Part shown: positions 8,312 to 16,784 of the stretch, piece after piece
Numbering within the stretch: the stretch's first letter is position 1
Layout: every line of letters begins with the position of its first letter
Source of the DNA: G965247775 sp965247775
GTDB taxonomy: Bacteria > Chloroflexota > Dehalococcoidia > Bin125
DNA length: 64,000 nt
Direction: 5' to 3'
Assembly: GCA_965247775.1 (NCBI GenBank)
Contig: OZ252031.1
Coordinates: 1,984,001 to 2,048,000 of the forward strand
Notes under the pieces: generated by a model
The model's database searches: none
The model's input: only the letters and a program-made list of their open reading frames with translations
Told to the model about the DNA's origin: nothing
Position numbers and translations under genes: made by a program

Positions 8312-9442
8312 CTACCGGTACGGCAGTGCGTACTGAATGCCGCCGGTACCGGGCGGGCAGCTGCTCTTGTCCTCGGACGCGAGCGCGTTGAGCGAACAGG
8401 CCCGCGGGACGGCGTCGCCCACGGTGTTCGCGTAGATCTCCCCGTAGTTCCCGACCGCAGCGATCGCGCGCTGAATGAACTGCGCGTCGACCGCATCGAA
8501 GCCCAGCGTGCTGACGGCGCCGCCGCCGAACGAGACACCCAGCAGCCGCGCAACCGTCGTGTTTGGCGGGTCCGCCGCGAGCCCGGCCACGTTACTGCGG
8601 GTAATTCCCAGTTCCTCCGCCGCGATCAGGCCGTGCACGACCCAGTTGACGATGTCTTTCCACTCGCTGTCGTAGTCGCGCACGCCCGGTGCCAGCGGTT
8701 CCTTGGAGATTAACTGGCCGAGGATGAGGAAGTCGCTGGCGTTCGGCAGCACACCGATCCGCGACGCAAGGTTGCTCTGGTCTGCCGTCCAGACGTCGCA
8801 GCGGCCCGCGAGGAAGGCGTCCTGCGTCTCCTGATCGCCACCGCCGAGCGGCGTGAAACTCAAGCCGAGATCGGTGAAGTGGTCCAGGAGGTTCTGCTCC
8901 GTGGTGGTGCCCGACTGCACGCAAATCGTCGCGTCGTCCATGTCGGAGGTCGATGCGTACCCGGAGTCCGCTTGCACCGCGAAGCCCTGGCCTGTGTAGA
9001 AGGTGGTCTGCGCGAAGTCCACGTTGAGTTCGCGGTCGCGCGAGGCGGTAATCGTCGTCGTGCGGATCAGCACGTCGATCGCCCCATCGGCGAGCAACTC
9101 GAAGCGGGTGGAGGCATCCGACGCGTCCACCAACTGGACGGCGTCCGCGTCGTTGAGCACGGCCGCCGCGATGGCCCTGCAGAACTCCACGTCGAAGCCG
9201 GAGACACTGCCGTCGGCTTCCTTGAAGCCGAACAGCGGCTGCGTCTGCTTGACGCCACACTGCAGCTCTCCGCGGTCGGTCACCGCCGCCAGCGTGTCGC
9301 CGCGCGCACCGCCGCCGGCATCGCCGTCGCCACCGTCGCCCCCGCAGGCCGCGACGGTGAACGCCGCCAGCGCCACGACTAGCGCGGACAGAACGAGGGC
9401 GCGCCACCGTGCGGTGCACCCTCGTTCACAGAGGTTGAGCAT
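8312..9442 (-). CDS. amino-acid ABC transporter substrate-binding lipoprotein (AapJ type)
   Basis: Extracytoplasmic receptor of the importer. After a basic start comes a hydrophobic signal and the lipobox VAAC followed by a Gly/Asp-rich tether. The mature part has family-3 binding-protein features (DRGELQCGVKQTQPLFG, VSGFDVEFCRAIAAAVL, RTTTITASRDRELNVDF, CVQSGTTTE). Start ATG 9442 is preceded by AGGGGGAATTCG; an in-frame codon at 9478 only adds non-conserved residues. First gene of the J-Q-M-P operon. Confidence 0.93.
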   Translation of the reverse strand: MLNLCERGCTARWRALVLSALVVALAAFTVAACGGDGGDGDAGGGARGDTLAAVTDRGELQCGVKQTQPLFGFKEADGSVSGFDVEFCRAIAAAVLNDADAVQLVDASDASTRFELLADGAIDVLIRTTTITASRDRELNVDFAQTTFYTGQGFAVQADSGYASTSDMDDATICVQSGTTTEQNLLDHFTDLGLSFTPLGGGDQETQDAFLAGRCDVWTADQSNLASRIGVLPNASDFLILGQLISKEPLAPGVRDYDSEWKDIVNWVVHGLIAAEELGITRSNVAGLAADPPNTTVARLLGVSFGGGAVSTLGFDAVDAQFIQRAIAAVGNYGEIYANTVGDAVPRACSLNALASEDKSSCPPGTGGIQYALPYR

Positions 9443-9563
9443 CGAATTCCCCCTAAACCTGTTGCACGCATGCGTCACTGCGACCCGCCTACGGCGTCAA
9501 CCTGCAAGCGGCCTGGTGCTCTTGACCCGACGTTGAGTCCGGCATTGCGACTGTAGCCTAAGG

Positions 9564-9602
9564 GTGATTCACCGCGACATCAAGCCGGGCACTGGCGAAC
9601 CG
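9564..9602 (+). pseudogene. possible scrap of a Ser/Thr protein kinase catalytic loop
   Basis: Read in the frame of 9564 the bases give VIHRDIKPG, the invariant catalytic-loop motif of PknB-type kinases (HRDIKPxN). Nothing kinase-like is found on either side, and the next bases run into the transposase remnant. Nine residues are specific but short, so this is either a junction fragment or chance. Confidence 0.35.
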
Positions 9603-9689
9603 GGGAGCGGGAGAACGCGTGGCTGAAGAGGCTGATAGCCGACTGACAACACCATCCTCAAGGAGGTCGGGAAACTTCTGAGCCCGGCG
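9603..9689 (+). pseudogene. IS3-family transposase OrfA remnant, frameshifted
   Basis: The bases encode ENAWLKRLIAD and, after a one-base shift, DNTILKEVGKLLSP. This is the C-terminal leucine-zipper and tail pattern of IS3-family OrfA (ENxRLKRLVADLxLDNxILKE...LLSPARR). A TGA interrupts the first frame at the shift. The remnant ends exactly where the duplicated pyrE segment begins, marking this as a recombination junction. No inverted repeats or OrfB are visible. Confidence 0.65.
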
Positions 9690-9933
9690 CGCCGGCCAGC
9701 GGGTGCTCCTCGTCGACGACGTGCTGACCACCGGTGGCTCCCTGCGCCAGACCCTCGCCGCGGTCGAGCGGGGCGGCGGCCTGCCCGTCGCCGTGGCGGT
9801 GCTGGTCGATCGCAGCGGCGGGCGCACCGACTTCGGGCTGCCCTTCGCCGCCGCCCTGACGCTCGACATCCCCACGCACCCCCAAGCCGCCTGCCCCCAG
9901 TGCGCCGCGGGCGTCGCCCTCACCATCACCTAG
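9690..9933 (+). pseudogene. 5'-truncated pyrE copy
   Basis: Encodes the C-terminal 80 residues of orotate phosphoribosyltransferase, including the PRPP loop VLLVDDVLTTGGS, and ends at the same codon as the intact gene. The first 115 codons are absent. An in-frame GTG at 9703 leaves a 76-residue open frame, too short for a working enzyme. Confidence 0.85.
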
Positions 9934-10010
9934 CGCCGGCGACGCCTGCCGCGGCCGTCTCCGCGTACGCGCTGAGATCAGCCGCATGGACGAAAAAGCC
10001 GGGGGCCACC
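9690..10010 (+). repeat. right copy of 321-bp direct repeat
   Basis: Pairs with 4454-4774 without gaps. In this copy the YIP1-like gene is intact and pyrE is the fragment. Together the two copies bracket 4,915 bases holding the amino-acid ABC transporter and the transposase scrap. Confidence 0.92.
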
Positions 10011-10624
10011 CCCGCCGCGGCGGCGAGGACGGACAGAACCACGACGTAGACGGCGAAGCCGGTCAGGTTGGCCACCAGCACCTCCGTGCGCGTGGCGTGC
10101 GGCGCGGCAGCCTCGATGGCGGCGTGGCTAGCCGCGAACCAGGCCATCATCACCAGCAGCCCCACCGCGAAGCTGAGCGCGGGGATCACCAGCAGGAGTG
10201 CGCCCGCCGCGGGCAGCGCCGCGTAGCCCATGCTGCGGAACAGACGCCCCATCGGTGCCGTCCGCCCAAAGACCGACTCCAGCATCACGTGCGCCGCGAT
10301 CAACCAGCCACCCCACACGGCGATGGCGAAGAGGCTGCCGAGAACGAACTCCCGCACCGCCACCCGGCCCGTGGAGATCCCGTCCGCTTCCACGATCAGC
10401 CAGAGCCAGCCGCCGACAGCGGCCAGCAGCGTGGTGACCACCACGATCAACCCCGCGGACAGGGTCAGCGTGGGGTCATCGCGGACCTCGCGCAAGACGC
10501 TCGAGTCGAGGCGGGCGAGACGGCGCGCGCGCACCAGGATCAGGTGCAGGTCGATGACTTGGTCGGGGCGCGCCTCGGGCGATCGTCGGCCACCGGAGGC
10601 GCTGCCAGAGCGGAGGAGGGCCAC
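9926..10624 (-). CDS. YIP1-like integral membrane protein
   Basis: A 232-residue protein with a short cytoplasmic N terminus and about five hydrophobic helices (LSAGLIVVVTTLLAAVGGWLW, FVLGSLFAIAVWGGWLIAAH, YAALPAAGALLLVIP, FAVGLLVMMAWFAASHAAIE, TGFAVYVVVLSVLAAAAG). The pattern and the xGYAALP turn match bacterial YIP1/DUF1282 membrane proteins, whose role is unknown. Its 3' end overlaps the truncated pyrE copy. It was probably the original convergent neighbour of pyrE before the transporter block came between them. Confidence 0.7.
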   Translation of the reverse strand: MALLRSGSASGGRRSPEARPDQVIDLHLILVRARRLARLDSSVLREVRDDPTLTLSAGLIVVVTTLLAAVGGWLWLIVEADGISTGRVAVREFVLGSLFAIAVWGGWLIAAHVMLESVFGRTAPMGRLFRSMGYAALPAAGALLLVIPALSFAVGLLVMMAWFAASHAAIEAAAPHATRTEVLVANLTGFAVYVVVLSVLAAAAGVAPGFFVHAADLSAYAETAAAGVAGAR

Positions 10625-10701
10625 GCGCAGCCTCTGGTCCCGGCCAACCCCACCGACCTCAGCCTACAGCCGGACAGGCCCGGGCGGAAGCCGCGGCCCG
10701 C

Positions 10702-11700
10702 TCACGCCGGCACGGCCTGCCGGTAGATCTCGTCGGTCAGGTCCGCCACCCGGGCCAGGTCGCGGGGGGCGACGGGAGGCGGGTCGCCGCGGCCCAGCGC
10801 CTCCAGCCCCTCGCGGAGCAGCTTGGGGTAGCCCGCCTCGATCTCGGGCGGGGCCGGCAGGAAGCGCACGCCCTTGGCGCTGAAGACACGCACGCCCCCC
10901 GGCGCCGCCATCACGACGGCCAACTGTGCCGCCAGCTTCTGCTCCATATCGGTGCTGTGCGCGGGCCAGGTCGGCATGAGGTAGCCAACTTCGTGCCGGA
11001 TGAGGATCCCGCTCGGCGTGCGCAGCGTCGCCGAAGCGTACTCCTCGATGCCGGAGTGGTGCGCGCGGTCGCTGGTGACCGAGTTCAGCACTTCGGGCTC
11101 CTCGCCGGTGACGTAGCGGCACAGGTCGAGCCCGTGCGGTCCCAGGTTGCGCAGGCAGCCACCCCCCGCTTGCGCCGGATCCAGCATCCAGTCACAGCGC
11201 CAGTGGGGGTAGCGCCAGGGCGCCGGCCGGATAAGCCGCAGCACGACGTGCGACACATCGCCCAGCTCGCCCGATTGCAGCAAGCGGCGCACCGTGATGG
11301 TCCAGGGGGCGTGGCGCATGGGGAACGGCGCCAGCACCCAGGCGCCTTTGGCCTCCGCCAGATCGACCAGCCCGTGGACCGTCTTCGCATCGACGCCCCA
11401 GGGCTTCTCCATCACGAAGGGCAGCCCCTCCTCCACGAGGAAACGGAAGGTCTCCGGCATATCCACGTGGCGCCCCAGGGCCACCACGAAGTCGGGCTTG
11501 GTCTCCACGATCATCTCGCGGTAGTCCGCGTAGGCGGCGCCCCCGAACTGCTTGGCGTGGCTCTGCGCGGAGGCGACGTCGCGGTCGGAGCAGCCCACGA
11601 CCTCCAACCCCAGCCGGCGCAGGTTGGGCAGGAACTCCGCGTCGTAGCGGGCGTGCCAGTGCCTGACGTCGATCGCGGCGACGCGACGGGGGAACGCCAC
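10702..11700 (-). CDS. Gfo/Idh/MocA-family oxidoreductase
   Basis: Predicted NAD(P)-dependent sugar or inositol-type dehydrogenase, 332 residues. The N-terminal Rossmann half contains VVGCSDRDVA, a VVALGRH region and the hallmark EKPWG of the family. The C-terminal half has the substrate-domain pattern GGGCLRNLGPHGLDL. The first glycine loop is unusual: VRHWHA stands where GxGxxG is expected. GTG start at 11700 with GGAGG six bases upstream. Divergent from the haloalkane dehalogenase gene. Substrate unknown. Confidence 0.85.
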   Translation of the reverse strand: MAFPRRVAAIDVRHWHARYDAEFLPNLRRLGLEVVGCSDRDVASAQSHAKQFGGAAYADYREMIVETKPDFVVALGRHVDMPETFRFLVEEGLPFVMEKPWGVDAKTVHGLVDLAEAKGAWVLAPFPMRHAPWTITVRRLLQSGELGDVSHVVLRLIRPAPWRYPHWRCDWMLDPAQAGGGCLRNLGPHGLDLCRYVTGEEPEVLNSVTSDRAHHSGIEEYASATLRTPSGILIRHEVGYLMPTWPAHSTDMEQKLAAQLAVVMAAPGGVRVFSAKGVRFLPAPPEIEAGYPKLLREGLEALGRGDPPPVAPRDLARVADLTDEIYRQAVPA

Positions 11701-11774
11701 GGGGACCTCCTCAGCGCTTGCGGATGAGCGGGCGAGAGTGTAGCGCCGTGCGCCCCGGTGCTCGCGCCCATCCG

Positions 11775-11780
11775 TATACT
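11775..11780 (+). promoter_or_regulatory. -10-like TATACT in front of haloalkane dehalogenase gene
   Basis: TATACT ends 9 bases before the GTG at 11790. If it is a -10 box, transcription would begin at or next to the start codon, giving a leaderless mRNA; no Shine-Dalgarno sequence is visible there, which agrees. No clear -35 hexamer is seen. Confidence 0.4.
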
Positions 11781-11789
11781 CCGGCCGCC

Positions 11790-12761
11790 GTGACCCCTGC
11801 CGATCCCCGCGGTCTGGCGGCGCGCGGCAGGAAGGAATTCAACCTGCCCAACAACGACATCTCCGCCACGGATCCGTTCCCGCGCAAGCGCGTGGCCGTG
11901 CTGGACAGCGAGATCGCGTACGTCGATGAGGGCAGCGGCGACGCCTTCGTCTTCCTGCACGGCAACCCCACCTCGTCCTTCCTCTGGCGCAACGTCATCC
12001 CCCACTGCACGTCGCTGGGGCGCTGCCTGGCCCCGGACTTGATCGGCATGGGCGCGTCGGGCAAGAACCCGGCCGGTTCCTACCGCTTCGTCGATCACGC
12101 GCGCTACCTCGACGCCTGGCTCGACGCCGTCGATGTCGGCGACGCCGTCACCTTCGTCATCCACGACTGGGGATCCGCGCTGGGCTTCCACTGGGCCAAC
12201 CGCCATCGTGAGCGGGTCAAGGGCCTCGTCTTCATGGAAGCGATCGTGCGGCCCCTCAACTGGCCCGAGTGGCCGGAACGAGTGCGGCAACTCTTCCAGG
12301 GCTTCCGCTCCCCGGCGGGCGAGGAGATGGTGCTGGAGAAGAACGTCTTTGTGGAGCGCGTGCTGCCCGGCAGCGTCCTCCGCACGCTCTCCGACGAAGA
12401 GATGGCCGTCTACCGCAAGCCCTACCTGGAGCCGGGCGAGTCCCGTCGCCCGACGCTGACCTGGCCCCGGCAGATCCCGCTGGACGGGGAGCCCGCCGAC
12501 GTGACCGCGATCGTGCGGGCCTACGCCGACTGGCTCGCCGCCGGCGGCCCGCCCAAGCTGTTGATCAGGGCGGAACCGGGGGCCATCCTCAACGGGCCCC
12601 AGTTGGAGTTCGCCCGCGGCTGGCCCAACCTCCAGGAGGTCGTGGTGCCGGGCGTGCACTTCCTCCAGGAAGACTCGCCGCACACGCTGGGCGAGGCCAT
12701 CGTTGACTGGTACGGGAAGCTGGAGCCTCCCTCGGGCGCAGCCGGGGATCGCGGGATCTGA
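11790..12761 (+). CDS. haloalkane dehalogenase (HLD-II, DhaA/LinB type)
   Basis: Alpha/beta hydrolase that cuts carbon-halogen bonds. Visible are HGNPTSS with the halide-binding Asn (about 59), the nucleophile in HDWGSALGFHW (Asp about 126, next to the halide-binding Trp), a Glu in FMEAI at the HLD-II acid position, the DhaA-like cap (WPEWPERVRQLFQGFR) and a catalytic His in VHFLQEDSP. Length 323 fits, with about 20 extra N-terminal residues. The GTG at 11790 is the most plausible start; the frame is open back to 11718. Native substrate unknown; many such enzymes occur in marine and soil bacteria without known pollutant exposure. Confidence 0.9.
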   Translation: MTPADPRGLAARGRKEFNLPNNDISATDPFPRKRVAVLDSEIAYVDEGSGDAFVFLHGNPTSSFLWRNVIPHCTSLGRCLAPDLIGMGASGKNPAGSYRFVDHARYLDAWLDAVDVGDAVTFVIHDWGSALGFHWANRHRERVKGLVFMEAIVRPLNWPEWPERVRQLFQGFRSPAGEEMVLEKNVFVERVLPGSVLRTLSDEEMAVYRKPYLEPGESRRPTLTWPRQIPLDGEPADVTAIVRAYADWLAAGGPPKLLIRAEPGAILNGPQLEFARGWPNLQEVVVPGVHFLQEDSPHTLGEAIVDWYGKLEPPSGAAGDRGI

Positions 12762-12770
12762 CCCGTCGCG

Positions 12771-13559
12771 TTAGCTGCCCTGGAATGTGGGCCGGCGCTT
12801 TTCGAGGAAGGCCTCGATGCCCTCGCGGCCGTCGTCGGTGACGCTCATGCGCGCGATGGCCTGCGTCTCCAGCTCCATCTGCGTCTCCAGCGTCTCAACC
12901 AAGCCGCTGTGCAGCAGCCGCCGCGCCTCGCCGAAGGCGACCGTGGGGCCCTGTGCCAGCCCCTCCGCCAGGGCCGTCGCCTCCGAGAGGAGGTCGGCGT
13001 CCGGCACCACTCGCGTCACGATGCCCCACTCCTGCGCCTCCACCGCCGAGAGGACACGGTTGGTCAGGGTCAGCTCCAGCGCCCGCGCCAGCCCAATCTT
13101 GCGCGGCAGAAAATACGTCGAGGAGCCGTCCGGCGTCAGCCCCGCCTTGGTATAGGCCATCGTGAACGGGGCCGACTCGGCCGCGATCACAATGTCGCAG
13201 GCGCAAGCGAGGCTGATCCCGGCCCCGGCCGCCGCCCCGTTCACGGCCGCCACGAGGGGTGCGTCGCCACGGCTGAAGCGGGAGACGGCCCCGTGCAGGT
13301 AGGTCGTGACTTCCTTCAGGTGGTAGGGCAGCTTCTCCCCCTGCGCGTGGAAGCCCTTGAGGTCGCCGCCGGCGCAGAAAAAGCGCCCAGCGCCGGTGAT
13401 CAGGACCGCCCGCACGGCCGGGTCCGAGTTGCACTGCAAGGAGGCGTGCAGCAGATCACGGGCCAGCGCCTCGTTGAGGGCGTTCGCGCTCTCGGGTCGG
13501 TTGAGCGTCAGGTGCGCGACGTTCTCGCGCACTTCCAGGATGATCGTCTCGTAGTCCAC
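12771..13559 (-). CDS. enoyl-CoA hydratase/isomerase (crotonase family)
   Basis: Crotonase-fold enzyme of 262 residues acting on an acyl-CoA. Oxyanion-hole segments are FFCAGGDLKGF and NGAAAGAGISLACACDIVIAAE, followed by the usual GLTPDGSSTYFLPR and the trimerisation tail ending FLEKRRPTF. The wording resembles PaaG-type isomerases as well as general enoyl-CoA hydratases, so the substrate is open. GTG start with GGAG close upstream. Confidence 0.88.
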   Translation of the reverse strand: MDYETIILEVRENVAHLTLNRPESANALNEALARDLLHASLQCNSDPAVRAVLITGAGRFFCAGGDLKGFHAQGEKLPYHLKEVTTYLHGAVSRFSRGDAPLVAAVNGAAAGAGISLACACDIVIAAESAPFTMAYTKAGLTPDGSSTYFLPRKIGLARALELTLTNRVLSAVEAQEWGIVTRVVPDADLLSEATALAEGLAQGPTVAFGEARRLLHSGLVETLETQMELETQAIARMSVTDDGREGIEAFLEKRRPTFQGS

Positions 13560-13886
13560 GGCTCCGCCTTCCCGCCTCGTGCTGCCGGCGCCGGCGCTCG
13601 CCCGGCGGTCCCCCCGCGATAGCCGACGCCCCCGCGAGCGTCAAGCAACCGACACCGCTCCGGGCCGGACCCGCCTCGTATCATCCCCCCGCCGCCGGAA
13701 CGCTGAGAGGCCACCCCATGAGCGAAGCCGACATCTCGACATCAACGCCACGCTCGGCCACGCCCTCACCGGCGCCGCGGAGGCTAGCGCCGCGCGTACG
13801 CCCGCGCCCCGCTAGCCTTGCCCGCGCCGCCGCGCGCAGGGCCGGACCGAGCGTCGCGCGGCGGCGCAGCCATACGGAGTTGAACC
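13560..13886 (+). other. divergent intergenic region without recognisable gene
   Basis: These 327 bases separate two divergent crotonase genes. An ATG at 13718 opens a frame that runs antisense-like into the next gene and encodes only Pro/Ala/Arg-rich sequence with no family features. Promoters for both neighbours must lie here, but no convincing -35/-10 pair is visible. Confidence 0.6.
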
Positions 13887-14735
13887 ATGCCCGCCTTCGA
13901 GACCGTCCTCTACGAATCCCCCGCCGACCACGTCGTCCGCATCACGCTGAACCGGCCCGAGACGCGCAACGCGCAGAGCACGCAACTCCTCTACGACCTC
14001 AACGACGCCTTCGACGCCGCCGCCCGGGACGACGACGTCAAGGTGATCATCCTGGCCGGGGCCGGGCCCCACTTCTCCTCCGGCCACGACCTGCGCGAGC
14101 AGGACACGCACCTGCGCATGGGCGAGCACCAAACCGTGGGCACCTGGTGCGGCTTCGAGTGCGCGGGCGCCGAGCGGCAGATGTCGCGCGAGAAGGAGAT
14201 CTACATCGGCTTCAGCGAGCGCTGGCGCAACATCCCGAAGCCAACGATCGCGCAGGTCCACGGCAAGGTCATCGCCGGCGGGCTGATGCTGATCTGGCCC
14301 TGCGACCTGGTCGTCGCCTCGGACGATGCGCAGTTCATGGACAACACCGTCGCCATGGGCATGAACGGCGCCGAGTTCTTCAACCACCCCTGGGAGCTGG
14401 GCGTGCGCAAGGCCAAGGAGATGCTCTTCACCTCGGACTGGCTGGACGCCGCCGACGCCCAGCGCCTGGGCATGGTCAACCACCTCGTGCCGCGGCCGGA
14501 GCTGGAGCCGTTCACGCTCGCCCTGGCGCAGCGCATCGCCCAGAAACCGCTCTTCGCGCTGAAGGTGGTGAAGGAGTCGGTGAACGCGGCGCAGGACGCG
14601 CAGGGCCGGGTCACCGCGATGCAGACCTCGTTCGCGCTCCACCAAATGCTGCACACCCACAACCTGCAGCAGTACGGCATGCTCATCGACCCCTCCTTCC
14701 TGGCGACCCCCGAGGGCAGCAAGATCAAGCGCTGA
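13887..14735 (+). CDS. enoyl-CoA hydratase-related protein (crotonase family)
   Basis: Second crotonase-fold protein, 282 residues. It has ITLNRPETRNAQ, the first oxyanion segment written SSGHDLREQD instead of SAGxD, and the second as HGKVIAGGLMLIWPCDLVVAS. An inserted region (residues about 75-110) is larger than in classic hydratases. It starts an apparent operon with the phosphotransferase and MBL-fold genes, suggesting a shared acyl-CoA degradation route. ATG with GGAG seven bases upstream. Confidence 0.85.
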   Translation: MPAFETVLYESPADHVVRITLNRPETRNAQSTQLLYDLNDAFDAAARDDDVKVIILAGAGPHFSSGHDLREQDTHLRMGEHQTVGTWCGFECAGAERQMSREKEIYIGFSERWRNIPKPTIAQVHGKVIAGGLMLIWPCDLVVASDDAQFMDNTVAMGMNGAEFFNHPWELGVRKAKEMLFTSDWLDAADAQRLGMVNHLVPRPELEPFTLALAQRIAQKPLFALKVVKESVNAAQDAQGRVTAMQTSFALHQMLHTHNLQQYGMLIDPSFLATPEGSKIKR

Positions 14736-14748
14736 GCGGAGCCGCCCC

Positions 14749-15810
14749 ATGACGACCCTGGCGGGCCTGGTCGACGCCGAGGCGCTCGCGCGCTTCCTCG
14801 ACGCCCAGCGCCCCGGCCCGCCCCGGCCGCTCACGTTGGAGCGGCACGTGGCGGGCTACTCCAACGTCACCGTCTTCGTCACCCGTGGCCACGACCGCTG
14901 GGTGCTGCGTCGCCCGCCGGGGGGCGAACTCCTGCCTACCTCGCACGACATGCTGCGCGAGTACCGCTACATCTCCGCCCTGCACGGGCGCGCGCGCGTG
15001 CCGCCGCCCATCCTCGCCTGCGACGACGCCGCCGTGATCGGTGCGCCCTTCTACCTGATGGAGCGCGTGGACGGCGACGTCCTGCGCGATTCCCTCCCCC
15101 CCGCCTACGACACCCCCGCCGCGCGCCGCCGCCTGGGCGAGGAACTGATCGATGCCCTGGTGGAGATCCATGCCGTGGACTGGAAGGCGGTTGGGCTGCG
15201 CGGCCGCGAGTCGGGCTACTTGGAGCGGCAAGCCGGCCTCTGGGGCGACCAATGGACACGCACCCGCCCGCGCACGCGCGACCTGCCCGGGCTGGACGCG
15301 ATCGGCGACTGGCTCGCGGGCCACATCCCCGCCTCGGCCCCGGTGAGGGTCGTCCACGGCGACTACCGCCTGGAAAACGCGATCTTCACCTCCGGCCCGG
15401 AGGGGCCGCACCTGGCCGCGATCCTGGACTGGGAGATGGCCACCGTCGGCGACCCCCTGGCCGACCTGGCCTGGCTGCTGAACTACTGGGCCGATCCGGG
15501 TGAGCAGATCGAGGACCCGCGCCCCTTCGCCATGGACGCCCAGCGCCTCCTCACCGCCCGCGAGGGCTTCCCCTCGCGCGACGAATTAGCGCAACGCTAT
15601 GCGGAGCGGAGCGGACGCCCGGTCGGCGACCTCAGCTTCCATCTGGTGCTGGCGGCCTACAAGCTGGCCATCATCCTGGAGGGGCTCTACGCCGGCCATA
15701 TCGAGGGCACCGGCAGCAACCCCGACGCCTACGAGTTCGAGTGGGGCGTGCCGCGCATGGTGGCCCGCGGCCTGGCCCTGATCGACGCGATGGAGGGGGG
15801 GCGCGCATGA
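14749..15810 (+). CDS. ACAD10/11-like phosphotransferase
   Basis: Aminoglycoside-phosphotransferase/kinase-like fold, 353 residues. The catalytic loop VVHGDYRLENAIF and the metal-binding AILDWEMATVGDPLADL are intact, as is the N-terminal VLRRPPGG nucleotide loop. This subfamily often sits beside acyl-CoA dehydrogenases and is thought to phosphorylate 4-hydroxy acyl-CoAs. Its place between a crotonase and an MBL hydrolase agrees with a fatty- or hydroxy-acid role, which is inference. It overlaps the next gene by 4 bases. Confidence 0.87.
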   Translation: MTTLAGLVDAEALARFLDAQRPGPPRPLTLERHVAGYSNVTVFVTRGHDRWVLRRPPGGELLPTSHDMLREYRYISALHGRARVPPPILACDDAAVIGAPFYLMERVDGDVLRDSLPPAYDTPAARRRLGEELIDALVEIHAVDWKAVGLRGRESGYLERQAGLWGDQWTRTRPRTRDLPGLDAIGDWLAGHIPASAPVRVVHGDYRLENAIFTSGPEGPHLAAILDWEMATVGDPLADLAWLLNYWADPGEQIEDPRPFAMDAQRLLTAREGFPSRDELAQRYAERSGRPVGDLSFHLVLAAYKLAIILEGLYAGHIEGTGSNPDAYEFEWGVPRMVARGLALIDAMEGGRA

Positions 15811-16781
15811 CCGCCGCCATCACATTGGAGCCCGTCGACGGTGTGACGATCCACAGCATCGTCGACAACGTCTCCGACCTCCGTCTGGCCAACCGTGGCC
15901 CCGCCCGCCGCGCCCGTGGCGCATCGAGCCGTCCGGCCGCCCTGACCGTGGAGGGCACGGCGCAAGAGACGCTCGTCGCCGAGCATGGCTTCTCCGCCCT
16001 GGTGGACGTGGAAAGGAGCGGGGCGAGGCACCGCATCCTCTTCGACACCGGCCTCAGCGAGCGCGCCGCCGTAGAGAACATGCGCCGCCTGGAACTCTCG
16101 CCCAAGGACGTGGAGGCCGTGGTGCTGAGCCACGGCCACTACGACCACACGATGGGGCTGCACGGCCTCAGGCAAGAATTGGGGCGCCCCAACCTGCCCC
16201 TCATCCTGCACCCGCAGGCCTGGAACCGCCGCCGTCTCACCGTCGAGGGGCGGGAGCCCATCCTCCTGCCCACGCTCAGCAAGTCGGCGCTGGCGGGCGC
16301 GGGTTTCGAACTCCTGGAGGAGCGGCAGCCCTCCCTCCTGCTCGACGGCAGTCTGCTGATCACGGGCGAGGTCGACCGCACCACCGACTACGAGACCGGC
16401 ATGCCCAACCAGCAAGCGCTGCGCGGCGACGCCTGGGAGCCGGACCCGCTCGTCCTCGACGACCAAGCGATCGTCCTGCATGTCCGCGAGCGCGGCCTCG
16501 TCGTGCTCACGGGCTGCGGCCACGCCGGCATCATCAACATCCTCCGCCACGCCCGCCGCCTCACCGGCGTCGAGAAGATCTACGCGGTGCTGGGCGGCTT
16601 CCATCTCCCCGACGATGCCGAGGCCCACGTGATCCCCCGCACCTGTGAGGCGATCGGCGCGTTCGGGGCAGAGGTGCTGGTTCCGGCGCACTGCACCGGC
16701 TGGCGTGCGGTGCACCGGCTAGCGAGCCTCTATCCGCAGGCCTTCATCCAGAACGCCGTCGGCACCCGCTTCGACCTCTGA
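15807..16781 (+). CDS. MBL-fold metallo-hydrolase
   Basis: Metallo-beta-lactamase fold protein of 324 residues. It has the metal motif SHGHYDHTMG, a downstream GCGHAGIIN and a C-terminal VLGGFHL plus PAHCTGW. This pattern matches the group annotated as dihydropterin-aminobenzene-phosphate synthase-like hydrolases. ATG 15807 overlaps the phosphotransferase stop (ATGA). Substrate unknown. Confidence 0.83.
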   Translation: MTAAITLEPVDGVTIHSIVDNVSDLRLANRGPARRARGASSRPAALTVEGTAQETLVAEHGFSALVDVERSGARHRILFDTGLSERAAVENMRRLELSPKDVEAVVLSHGHYDHTMGLHGLRQELGRPNLPLILHPQAWNRRRLTVEGREPILLPTLSKSALAGAGFELLEERQPSLLLDGSLLITGEVDRTTDYETGMPNQQALRGDAWEPDPLVLDDQAIVLHVRERGLVVLTGCGHAGIINILRHARRLTGVEKIYAVLGGFHLPDDAEAHVIPRTCEAIGAFGAEVLVPAHCTGWRAVHRLASLYPQAFIQNAVGTRFDL

Positions 16782-16784
16782 GGG

